A stretch of 64,000 bases of DNA from the NCBI RefSeq assembly GCF_000327385.1, contig NW_008709715.1, positions 186,001-250,000 of the forward strand, given 5' to 3'. Positions 25,101 through 35,478 of the stretch are shown here, piece after piece. The stretch's first letter is position 1; every line of letters begins with the position of its first letter. The stretch is from Lottia gigantea (Eukaryota > Mollusca > Gastropoda > Lottiidae). The notes under the pieces were generated by a model, which saw only the letters and a program-made list of their open reading frames with translations, was not told the origin of the DNA and made no database searches. The position numbers and the translations under genes are program-made.

Positions 25101-26444
25101 TGCAGAAGTCTTTCCAACTGTTGTCAGGTATATATGTTTTCTATTATAACTATGCAAACGTTTTGTTAGCCTCGAGGGGTATTCCATGAATTAATTACGG
25201 CCTGTATTCACTCCCATTCGTCGACATATTATTTATGTCTTTCATTCATGAAGGCTATTTCAGAAACAAGTGTTGAATGAATGAAGACGGGCAACGCCAT
25301 GCAGGGTGCAATGAGGGAAATTTTGCCAGGACAGCGGCATTAGCCTGCCCTTTTTCGATTTCTAATTGTCGAGGGATCTTTAACGTGCACAGCCTGTAGC
25401 ACACGGGGCCTCGGTTTATTGTGAAACAAGTATTTGAAATTCTAGTTTTACTTTCTCATATATTCATTACCAAAATATCTGAAAAGAGGCTAAGTGAAAA
25501 GAATATTTTTTTTTGTATAAAATTATGACATTTATCCAACCTCGTTTAGAAAACTGCAAAATCAACATTCCATAATCTCATGTGTCAAATTTTAAATATT
25601 TTAATAACGGAAGACAATATAATAGTTATGATCTCTCTCTACCCCTAAATGGATAATATTGGTCAACTGTATGTAATTTTATTTTAGAAATATCGGAATG
25701 GGCGTGTCGTCTATGTCAGCTCGTATTGGGGGAATATTAGTGCCTACTATGTTAGAATTAAAGTCAGTATGGGTACCTTTACCATTGGTAGTGTTTGGAG
25801 GGCTATCAATTGGGGCTGGGTTACTAGCCTTATTTTTACCTGAAACCACCGGTAGACCATTACCACAAACTATAGAAGATGTTACGCATCCGTCTAATCC
25901 AAGGTATGCTAATTTTTATCATATAACCTTTTCTGCGTACACGTTGCAATTCTGACCGAAAGGGTGCCCAGTAAGGATTCTTTGAAAATCCCCAAAATAG
26001 CAGTTTCCATGGATGATTGATTACGATTTTACATAAAGCAACGCAGTAATGTACAGTATGAAAGAGTTTGTGTCGGCACTTAGAGTCTAATATGATCGCT
26101 GTCAGAAACAAACCATTTAATAAAGTATGAATAATAAATTGATTTTATTTTATTTATTGATGTTTGCCAACTAAATGCACATGTTCAATCAAAAACATAA
26201 AATATATAATTTATCAAACATTGAGAGCGAAATCAATAACCCGTTTAAAGATAAACAATATCCTTTTAATCATTTGGCTCTTTCTCCTTACAAAAATATA
26301 TATCTTATTTTATTTGTTACTCCCAATTTCGGTTGACCTACGGATATGTCTAAAATAAAACATTAAATTCGTTTGTATTTCAGAGATATATTAATAAATG
26401 GTGAGGATATTGTCAAGAAAGAATCCCAGGACACAAAGATGTAA
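19157..26444 (+). CDS. SLC22-family organic ion transporter (major facilitator), interrupted by an assembly gap
   Basis: Polyspecific organic cation/anion/zwitterion transporters of the plasma membrane, with 12 membrane segments. Exons: 19157 into the gap at 19368, exon end at about 19420, then 20331-20434, 20953-21107, 21910-22078, 23529-23753, 24001-24227, 25019-25127, 25688-25903 and 26384-26444 (TAA). All phases after the gap agree. Family marks: MKFDEVLEILGPFGKYQ before TM1, FDLVCDRKAL, the MFS loop SDRFGRRP, LPESVRWLL (family PESPRWL), LNRLGRK, and the C-terminal PETTGRPLPQTIEDV. A start at 19167 (MKFDEV) matches the usual family start; upstream exon 17912-17952 could extend it. About 489 residues are visible against a usual 550, so the large glycosylated loop after TM1 is mostly in the gap. 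Substrate cannot be assigned; OCT/Orct-like is most likely. Confidence 0.9.
19368..19417. other. Assembly gap (50 N)
   Basis: Fifty undetermined bases inside the first large SLC22 exon. The loop of this family normally needs 50-60 more residues than are visible, so the true missing sequence is probably longer than 50 bases. Confidence 0.95.
19507..19646. mobile_element. hAT-like MITE in the SLC22 intron
   Basis: 140 bases bounded by CAGCAGCGTA on the left and TACGCCGCTG on the right (9 of 10 terminal bases match as inverted repeats). Flanks are ATGGAGAA (19499-19506) and ATGGTGAA (19647-19654), an 8-base duplication with one mismatch, as expected for hAT elements. A run of about 15 G follows the left end. 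No coding capacity. Confidence 0.65.
22126..22390. repeat. About 19-bp tandem repeat array in an SLC22 intron
   Basis: More than ten units of ATTGACTCGAATCTATTCA with variation (attcaa, atccaa, aacaaa at the junctions). It starts 48 bases after the donor at 22079. Confidence 0.8.
23005..23060. repeat. Short dispersed repeat shared with about 4283-4315
   Basis: The word 'ttccaattagtgagcatgccct' recurs as 'ttccaaattagtgagcatgccct' near 4286. It is probably the edge of an unidentified repeat. Confidence 0.35.
23172..23460. mobile_element. Foldback MITE family B, copy 1
   Basis: Long inverted arms: the left holds 'cttttatttctaatatagtcacttc' and then 'gccctcttgaacgttcgtca' with 'aattaaccttttgacc'. 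The right mirrors these as 'ggtcaaaaagttaatttgac', 'gaacgttcaagagggc' and 'tgaagtggctatatc...aaataaaagctaat'. The arms are about 100 bases. No coding capacity. A second copy lies at 30372-30650. Confidence 0.65.
25280..25425. repeat. Dispersed repeat with 'gggatctttaacgtgcac' motif
   Basis: Contains 'gcaatgagggaaattttgcc', 'gcattagcctgccc', 'gagggatctttaacgtgcac', 'cacggggcctcgg'. A diverged partial copy lies at 13585-13670 ('gcaatgaaggaaaatttgc', 'cattagcctactc', 'ggagggatttttaac'), with a shorter one near 12125-12160. I associate this module with molluscan genomes, but no database check was possible. Confidence 0.45.
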
Positions 26445-26529
26445 AGAAAAGATATTTTTATTGCCTTGGATTGTTCGTATTTTATGTTATGTTTTGGAGA
26501 TTGGACCTTCTTGTACGTTCAATTTATAC

Positions 26530-27030
26530 CCTATAATTTAGAGGTACAACCTCAGAGTTTGACTTCATTGTAGTCAGAGGTTTTACCTCAGCGTAAGTTA
26601 GAGGTTTGACCTTACTATTTTACTGTTAGTCAAGTGATGTGACTTGACTGTAAGTCATAGGTTTGAGCTCACTATTTAGTCAGAGGTTTGACCTCATAGT
26701 TAGTCAGAGGGATGATCTCGCTGTAAATCAGAGGTTTGGCTTCACTGTTAGTCAAGGGTTTGACCTCACCATCAGACTTAGTTTTTACCTCATCTTTATT
26801 CCAGTGGTGTGACCTGACTAAAAGTCTGAGATTTAGCGATAAGCGATAAGCGGTCCAGTTTAATTGAAAGTCAGAGGTTTGACCTAAATCTAAGTCAGAG
26901 GCTTGACCTAGTTGTGTCTTAACTTACAGTCATAGGTTTCATCTCACTGTAGTGAAGATGATTGACCTCACTGCAATGTAACTTGGAGGAATGTCCTAAT
27001 GACTATTGTGCTCAGAGTAATTAAACCTCT
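26530..27030. repeat. Degenerate 'agtcagaggtttgacctcac' repeat array
   Basis: Follows the SLC22 stop by about 90 bases, so it probably lies in its 3' UTR. At least ten variably spaced units (roughly 30-40 bases apart) of 'gtcagaggtttgacctcact'. Confidence 0.65.
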
Positions 27031-27253
27031 GACTCTTGGGCTGTGAATTTATTTATCATATTGTCATGTTTTAATGTACCATTTCTAAGAGTTGTATGAT
27101 GAGATTATTGCCTCTTTGTAACTTTGCAAACGTACAACTGTGAACATGTATGTGAGGTTTGGACAACCAGGAAAATACTAGTATCATTTTAAATCTGCCC
27201 GACACGGTTTGTATTGACGCCATAATGAAATAAATAACCATACGCTTGAGTTG

Positions 27254-27259
27254 AATAAA
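27254..27259 (+). other. Polyadenylation signal candidate for the SLC22 gene
   Basis: AATAAA about 810 bases after the stop. Another AATAAA lies at 27229-27234. Either would give a 3' UTR that includes the repeat array. Confidence 0.4.
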
Positions 27260-28886
27260 CAAATATTTGGGTTTTTATTCCACTTTTGTTCATTATTAAA
27301 TCGTGCCTTTTCAGCATCGTACATATTCATCATTTTCATGTCTATTTTCTTCAATGTTATGTTGAATGTTTTTAGAATTGAAAATTGTGTCGAGTGTTCT
27401 GTATGTAAATTAATTTTATTAACCTTTGTATAAATCAATGAAGTAAAATTTATATTTTACACTAATTGTTGTATTCTTCTAATATATAATAGAATTTTCA
27501 CGCGGGTTTCACGGCACCAGACATTTCAGAACTCAATGCATCATTATTAGTGAGGTCATACCCCTTCCTCTCCCACATAAACGCAACTTTGGTTGATCAT
27601 TCCAAATCAGTCTTTTTATGGTAATTGAAGACCAAGCACAGCCATTCGCTATTTTGTAATATATATATTCTGCAAATTGATTATGAACATCTTAAAACCA
27701 GCCTAAATTTGACAGCCTTAATAGCACAGATCTGACAAAACCATCCAGTAGCATAGCCTCAACACTCTCAAACCCATAGTAGAATTTGGGCTGTATAGAC
27801 TAATGAGGATTCTCAACAATCATTGTCGTGTAAACATTTCCGCTGGCCGAGACTTGAGCGATACCATAAATAACAAGTCTGAACCTGAAGACTGTTCTTT
27901 TGTAAATATTTGATGTCCTCGTTATTGGTCGATCTGCATTCGTGATCAATAGTTGAGATAGATCTTATAAATAATACATTAATTCACGGAAGAATAATAA
28001 ACTATACAACAAGAAATAGATGAATGTTTTAATGTTAAGAGACAATATACATAAAATAAAAAGTGAAAGCGTTCAGGGAACATGTTCAGACTTTTTCCTT
28101 CAACATTATCCCAAAACTATATATTATATTCTCCTCAACACCATTGCATGATTCATCTCAACATCCTTAACACCATTAATTTCCTCATCATCCTAAAACC
28201 TTAATTTTCCTTCTCTTCGCCATTAATACCACCATTCCTAAAATCATTACCATCATGCTCCTCTCAATAACCTTGCCATCTTTTTTCTCAACACTATATT
28301 AGGCCTACCATCTTCCTCAACATCCTTACTATCACATTTCTCAATATCACTAAACACCATTATCATCATTCTCGTTGCAGCTCCTATCACTCTCCTCATC
28401 AGACCCCTTTCATAATCCTTCTAAACACTCTTACCCCCAGGCTGCTCAGGACTTACCCCAACTATCATTCTCCTTCTCATCAACCTTGCCATTATTTCTT
28501 ACACATCACTTATACCACACCTCAACACACCTATCATCATTCCCCTCATCATCACCCTCATCACCAGGTTTCTTCAATACACCCTATACCTTCCCTTTCT
28601 CAACATCCTTACAGTCATTTGATCGTTGTGAGACTTCTGACCTAACAGTTCTAAGACAATATTTGCCCCACCTTTCAGGTAAAAAAACACTCGTATTTAC
28701 TTGTTATATGATGGACGATGTGGACGAGTAATTCTGTGGGTAAAACAGAATAACAAAAAACGAATAAACAGACACTTTCGGACTACCGGAAGTAACATCT
28801 CTAGGGTAGACAACTCTGAAGAAAATTGTTGCCGCATTGTAGTAAAACAAAATAATAAGTAAACATAATAAATATCATATTTAGAC
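27260..28886. other. Intergenic region with CT/CA-rich degenerate repeat
   Basis: No gene recognised. About 28090-28620 is a pyrimidine-rich degenerate repeat built on 'ctcaacatccttaccatcat', which keeps a 118-codon frame open at 28375-28731. The frame has biased low-complexity content and no recognisable similarity. The last part should hold the ZMPSTE24 promoter and 5' UTR. Confidence 0.55.
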
Positions 28887-31800
28887 ATGGAGATAAGCGA
28901 TGTGGATATATTTCGATATGTTTTGGTATTTCTCTGGGTGGTATATCTCTGGGAAACGTATTTATCATATAGACAGGTAATAGCATGTGAACATTATTTC
29001 CTTCAGTTCTGCAAGTCATCAAAATGTTGACTAAAGGCCGGTATACTCCTCTATGAGAAAGAGCGAAGCAAACATAAAGAAGATAAGGAAAGCTTTGATT
29101 GGTATGCTTCGCTTAGCTTTGCAATATCAAGACAAATATGTCAACGCCATTTTGTTTCGTCTGTCTCTGATTGATTGCAAAACCATAAGCGAAGCGAAGA
29201 ATTAGGACCTTATCCTACACCTTCACCTGGCTTGAAAATAAACATGCGAAGGTGAAACTTCACTTCATAGCTGAGCTTTGAAGCTTGCTATGCTCAAGCA
29301 AAGAAAAACCTGGGCTTCGCTTAGCGGAGTATAAACAGACCTTAAGCCATGCCAAGATGTCAAGATAGCATGGTTGACAACAAGTATAGCAAAGCAATAT
29401 TGTATTAATGTGCATATTGTTATCAAATCATATGGTAGTCAACAGGCATGGGAGACTTTTAATCATTTATTTTTAAAGATTCTACACTTGTGACATAAGC
29501 TTACAGTTACAACAGTTATACAGTTACAATTACATCACCATATGCCTGTGAATCATGTAAATCACAAAGTAATACTTTGTCTGAAAGTTATCTGAGAAAC
29601 AAAAGTTATTTCAAGAATAATATGTCATGATATCATTTTGATATAGCAAATTAATAGACTGATAGTTGTGTTCTATTTTTAATGTTAATGATTAATTGGT
29701 TGTATTTTCAGAGAACAATCTACAGAAATGCGACAAAAGTTCCCAAAGAATTAGAAAATGTGTTAGATCAAGAGACATTCGAGAAAGCTAGACTTTATCA
29801 GTTGGATAAAAGTAATTTTGGTTTTTGGTCCAATATTTATTCTCAGATAGAATCCACGGTAAAATATCACAATTAATGTATTTTTCACTTTTCATTATTA
29901 TTTGATTTTATATCCTGATTTATAGAGTCATTGATAGATGTTTTAGAGTTTTCCATAGAAAGTAGGACAATGTTTAAAAGGTCAAAAAAGCTCTTATTTT
30001 TCTTAAGTTTTCTGTAGACCTGAAATATTCCTTGTCTTCTTTAATCTTAAAATCAGTGAGATTCTAATCATCTGTAATTTTGTTCTTTTCTTTAGGTGAT
30101 CCTGTTAATTGGAGGGTTACCATGGTTGTGGTCTGTTGCTGGGAGATTGATGGACAGGTATAATTATGGATCAGAATATGAGGTATGTATGATTATAGAA
30201 GAATATATTTTAGTGCACTAAATTTCTTTTCCTCATCTAGGGTTTGAATTACATTTTGTTATCCCTGCAATATCTTACAAAAAAGGCAATCATAATTTAC
30301 TAATTGTGACAGTAATATTGGATATTTCAAATATTTGGGCGTATGCAACATTATCAAAAATGTCTTAAATTGCTTTTATATTTAATATAGCCACTTCAGT
30401 TAAGGTCTAAAGACTAGCCTCTTAAACTGAAAATAACCTTTTGACCTAACTCTGCTTTAACCAATCAATTTCTGCCTTCTCCAGTGCTGGCATTTTGTGA
30501 GACTGTGAAGGAATTTGATTGATTAAATCAGATTAGGTCAAAAGGTTATTTTGACGAATGTTTCAGAATCTTTAGACCCTGACTGAAGTGGCTAAATAAG
30601 AAATAAAAGCTAATAAAGAAAATGAACGAAAGTTTGGTCTAATACTTATAAGACTGCTCTAATGAATTTTTTTTCAAAATCATTCTAAAAAGTTGTCAGT
30701 TGATTTTGTTAGTTTGAATTTCTATCCAGGCACAGCAAGAAACAAGTTTATCATAATTTATTTAATTGTTAATTTCAGATCACTCAGTCTATAGTATTTA
30801 CTCTATTAGCTACAATATTCTCAACTATTACATCATTACCATGGTCTATTTATAGTACATTTGTTATAGAAGAAAAACATGGCTTTAATAAACAGGTTAG
30901 CCTCTTTAGAACTCAAAACATAAAGTTTAATAACATGTACCTAGTATCTTTTAATGCATATGCTGCAGTCATTCTGAATAAAAAGTTGATAGAAGGGCAT
31001 GTATGTCTTTTGTATTTCATACAGTTACTTGATCAAAGCTATATTTGTTTCACTTTAAAATCTAAATGCATTGCAAAATATCTGAGCTGTTCTACAGAAA
31101 CAGTCTTCTATAAGTAGTATAAGGTTGTTTTTAACATGATCTTGAGTTATCTACAAATGTTAATCACTCTATGATATTTTTATTGTAGACATTAGGATTT
31201 TTTCTGAAAGATCAAGTAAAGAAATTGGTAGTAATGCAATGTATAGCTTTACCTATTACAGCTTCATTGATTTATATTATTAAAGTTGGTGGAGATTATT
31301 TCTTTATATATGTTTGGTTATTTACACTGGTTGTATCATTGGTAAGATTAATCTATTGTTTATTGTTCTGTGCATGTGCATTGCCTCTAACCCTTGTGCA
31401 AACTTGACTCTTTGAGGGTTGTAAGCCAAAAACCACCAAACAACCATGCATTTATACTAATAAGCAATTTGAAATATAGATTGAACAGTTATTCCGCAAA
31501 GCTTATTCTTACATATTTATGTTATGAATATAAGTTTTATATTTTTCAATCATTCTGATGACAAAGGGATGCACAAATAAGACCCCTAAATTCAGAATTC
31601 ATTAGCTCTTTGTAAGATACTGAACTATTTTGGTGTACATAAGAAAACAATTAAAAAACTGGTTATGTCATGATATGTATTTATGTTTCAGTTATTAATA
31701 ACAATATATGCTGATTATATAGCACCATTATTTGATAAATTTACACCACTACCTGAAGGAGATCTAAGATCTAAGATTGAAGAGTTAGCAGCCAGTATTA

Positions 31801-34102
31801 ACTTTCCTTTAAAGAAACTATATGTTGTGGATGGTAAGTTTCCTACTAGTTTAACTCTAGAAATATAGTGTCAGTAGTAAGTTTAATTGTCTGCTAGCCC
31901 AGTAAAAAAGAAAATGAGGCTTTCTATCTGTAGATTTGATGTCTCAATGAAATTCAAAACACTACAGGCAACTGCGATTGGACCTTTGGTATACTAGAGT
32001 TAATTGCGAAATGGGTCATTATCATCATTTCCATCTGATTGCAGGCGAATTTGATCATGTGAAAGCAGTATGCAAGTACTTACCAATATTCAACATGTAC
32101 CTACATGTTTGGATCAGCAATATTTCCTCAAGTTCAGCTCTCTAGATAGCGAGGGTCAAATATGATGTCAAACAAGCCTCAACTCTGAAAACTATTAGTT
32201 AGGTCACAAAATTCTGTGACTGTGTACAATTTGTTGAAGTCTAAGAGTTTTGATATTACAAAAATAGAATTTACAGAAGTTACAATCCCATTAATATGCC
32301 TCTGTACAAATTACAAAATCTGGTTCTCACGAAAATAAATGTTTTCACAGTATTTCAATCTTACCAAGTTATAGAATGTGTCATTGTTGTACAGGTTGAA
32401 ATCAAATTATTGCAGGTTCCAAGAGATCATCACATAGTAATGCCTATTTTTATGGTTTTTATAAGAATAAAAGAATAGTACTGTTTGATACATTGTTACA
32501 AGACTATGTTGCACCTAAAGATGACAAAAAAGATGACAAGACAGATAATGATGAAGAACAGAAGGTAAAATATTCTCACTAATATCATCTGCATCTCAAC
32601 ATAAAGAAAGATTTGTCTGTAATCAGGCTATATTAGGGCTATATCTCGCATTCCACTTGATTGCAGATGTTGCATATTGTGCAATTTAATTCAATGTAGT
32701 GAAGCTGATGTATTCAAAAGGGAATGCAAAGTTTACATCCAAAAAATAAAGGTGGTGACAAGAGACCTGTGCTTCAATTAACTCAATATAAGAATTTGTT
32801 TCCAGTTTTGTAACGAGAAATAACATTTATTCATCAAAATTCATTGTTAGATATTTTGTAAAACGGTACTATATAAATGATTTCAGTGAACATGTAATAG
32901 TTTAAGTTTGTGGCTCTGATTTTAGAATGAAGGAGGGGAAGGAGATGAAGTGAAGACCACAGAAGAAGTAGTAGAGAAGAATGAAGAAGAAGAAGGGAAA
33001 GAAGAAGAAAGTAATGAAGAGAAGAAGAAGAAGAAACAAGGATGTAATAATGAAGAAGTATTAGCTGTATTATCCCATGAATTAGGTCACTGGAAGTTAA
33101 ATCATAACTTAAAGAATCTAGTCATAGGACAGGTAATATCGTTGATTATATTGATGACTTTGTTTACTCTTATTGGCCAATTTTAAGAATCTCAATGTTC
33201 ATTTTTTACTATAAAGCCGACAATCTACTTTATTTCAAGGCCATAACTACATCAAGGCAAGTGAGACTAAATGCCACCATTCTACAACATAACAAAGTAT
33301 AAGGATATCTGTGCAAAATTTGCATATACATATTGTGACTTTTAATATTGCAGATTAATACATTTCTGTGTTTTATGATGTTTGCCTTGTTGATGAATCG
33401 TAAAGAATTATTTACTGCTTTTGGTTTTACTACACAACCAACTTTAATAGGCCTTCTCATCATATTCCAGTTTATATTCTCACCCTATAATGAGGTAAAT
33501 TTATGCTGATATTTTTGTTCTAATCCATAAAGCTTCACCTTATTAATTTGACATTAGAAGTGCAGTAATATCATGTGTTCAGGAGAGATTAGCATCCCCT
33601 GACTCAGAAGTGGGACAAACAACTGTATTGTAATGTAGCTAGTAAATTTTGTGATATGGACAAAAGCCAACACAAGGCCCACTCTCGGAAGCACTGGCCA
33701 TAGCATCCAAATTTTTATTACCTCAAAGTTTTTAATGCAGGGCCTGACACTTTGTATCAGAGCTTTGAAATCACAAGCAAGAAATTCTACAGTGCACTCT
33801 CAGAATGACTCAAACTCCAGTGCCTATGTCAAACTAACAACTCAAACAGGAGTAAATATATGCGTTATTTTATATTTCAGGTGCTTTCATTCTGTATGAC
33901 AGCCTTAAGTCGGAAGTTTGAATTCCAAGCAGATGATTTTGCCAAGACATTACACAGAGCTAATAAATTAAAATCTGCTTTAATCAAATTAAATAAAGAT
34001 AATCTAGGTTTTCCTATCTCAGATTGGTTATATTCAACATGGCATTTTTCACATCCACCTCTTATAGAAAGATTAAATGCTTTAGAAAATAAATCAGATT
34101 AG
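28887..34102 (+). CDS. ZMPSTE24: CAAX prenyl protease 1 (ZMPSTE24/Ste24 zinc metalloprotease)
   Basis: Membrane zinc metalloprotease of the endoplasmic reticulum and inner nuclear membrane. It removes the -aaX tripeptide from farnesylated proteins and, in vertebrates, cleaves prelamin A. Exons: 28887-28976, 29712-29858, 30096-30182, 30779-30895, 31189-31341, 31692-31833, 32416-32564, 32926-33132, 33354-33494, 33881-34102. Total 1455 nt, 484 residues (human 475), in frame at every join. The catalytic HELGHW is at residues 346-351, and the third zinc ligand is the Glu in [10 protein letters not shown] (about residue 425). Several hydrophobic segments occur, for example [10 protein letters not shown] and [12 protein letters not shown] Glu/Lys-rich insert encoded by exons 7-8 precedes the HEXXH helix. 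The start follows an open first exon with a typical hydrophobic N-terminus. It converges with PSMG1. Confidence 0.96.
29031..29344. mobile_element. Foldback element with 'aaggNcNgttatactcc' ends, family E
   Basis: Left end 'taaaggccggtatactcctcta' and right end 'tagcggagtataaacagacctta' are imperfect inverted repeats of about 22 bases, bounding about 314 bases. Inside are several copies of 'gcttcgctt' / 'aagcgaagc'. Lies in ZMPSTE24 intron 1. No coding capacity. Confidence 0.5.
30372..30650. mobile_element. Foldback MITE family B, copy 2
   Basis: Left arm 'gcttttatatttaatatagc', 'cacttcagttaaggtctaaag', 'aaaataaccttttgaccta'. The right mirrors these as 'taggtcaaaaggttattttgac', 'ctttagaccctgactgaagtgg' and 'aaataaaagctaataaag'. 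Same architecture as 23172-23460. Lies in ZMPSTE24 intron 3. Confidence 0.65.
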
Positions 34103-34364
34103 AATGGTGTCTTTAAAAATGGTGTCAGGAAAGATAATATTCTCCATGGATTTTAAATTTTCACAATCAGCCATTTTGATGCATTAATTCAAGTTAATTT
34201 ATGTAAATGTGAATTGAGAATGTCTAAAACTAAAATCAGTAGTGAATTTTTAAGCTCCAGTTAGACATGACAGGCAAATTCAGCCAAATCAGCAGGTCTT
34301 CTTTTTGTTTGTTGTATATTTCAATATCAGTCGGTCATTACGCAAAAATTTGTTTGTGATGTAA

Positions 34365-34370
34365 AATAAA
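34365..34370 (+). other. Polyadenylation signal candidate for ZMPSTE24
   Basis: AATAAA 263 bases after the stop. A further AATAAA at 35126-35131 would give a 3' UTR of about 1 kb. Confidence 0.45.
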
Positions 34371-35478
34371 TACAGGATTAAAATTTATGATTCTTTTGGA
34401 GTTGGGTATTTATTAATGAATGATAATATTGATGATTTTGATAAAAATATGAATGCGAAAATGATACTTATTTGTGGTTGAAGGGAAAAAACTTTGAAAT
34501 ATTACTGATATTTTTTTTTTATCATGATGTTACAATCATCTCATTAAAGCATCAACTCATAAGGTGTACCAATATGAAAGTGGACCAGAGAGACACTATG
34601 TTATTAAAGAGTTAATTGAAAAAGATAATGTTATTTGCCCATCATGCATAGACCCAAATAAGGAAAGTAACATTATGTTTTGTTAAGTGTAGGGTTAACC
34701 TTTATAAAGCGGTCTTAATTAAAGTTTAAAGTTACACTTATTGTTTATTCTACAACTAAAACAGGAAAAATTGACTTGCTCTAAGATTAAAAGACCAGAC
34801 TTGGTCATCCAGTTGTTTCATTATTTTATTACAATCCTTTGAATATGTCACTTTTGTATGTTTATAAATTAACATCTGTAATTGTTTTACAGGTAATAAT
34901 TTTTTCACTTAAGAGCCTTTTTCTTTGGATACTTTTTCTATATACCTTTTGTATATTGTGTACAATATTATCAATCATAAGTTATATTTGTTTCCAATGA
35001 AAGAAAACTGTGACAGTATGCATCATTGTCTCTGTTTTAAAGTTGTGGTCTACAATATTTTTGTTTTTTTGTAAATTTTTTGGATTTGTAAAAGTTTTAT
35101 TTCATTTCATTTGTTTTGTGTTGTAAATAAATTCCATAAACTAATGGAAGTTGATTGTATTAAAGATCCATTCTTTATCAAATTTACTTTCAAATCTCCT
35201 TGAGATGTGATGAATGGGAAAATCATTTTGTACTACTTTTCTGACCTTATTGAAGTATGAAAATTTGTAAAGCTATGCAGTGTGCAATGATAGGAATTTA
35301 AAGCCACACGGGGATAGGCAATATGTATGTTCTCTTTTAAGCCAATGCTTCTGAAAAAGAGTATCTTCTAAAAAATGAAGCTTTCAATTGCAATTTCAAG
35401 TATGGCATATATATTCCCGACCAATAATGTATTACAAAAGTAAACAATTTATTTTTTTTTTTTTTTATAATTGCAATA
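34371..35478. other. Convergent intergenic region (ZMPSTE24 and PSMG1 3' ends)
   Basis: AT-rich, no exon recognised. 35335-35382 ('cttttaagccaatgcttctgaaaaagagtatcttct') recurs at 55200-55245, indicating a dispersed repeat. A 3' UTR from either gene may cover parts of it. Confidence 0.5.

Noticed and set aside
28375-28731. 118-codon open frame
   Set aside because: It is made of a pyrimidine-rich degenerate repeat giving Ser/Pro/His/Leu-rich low complexity, with no recognisable domain or splice support.
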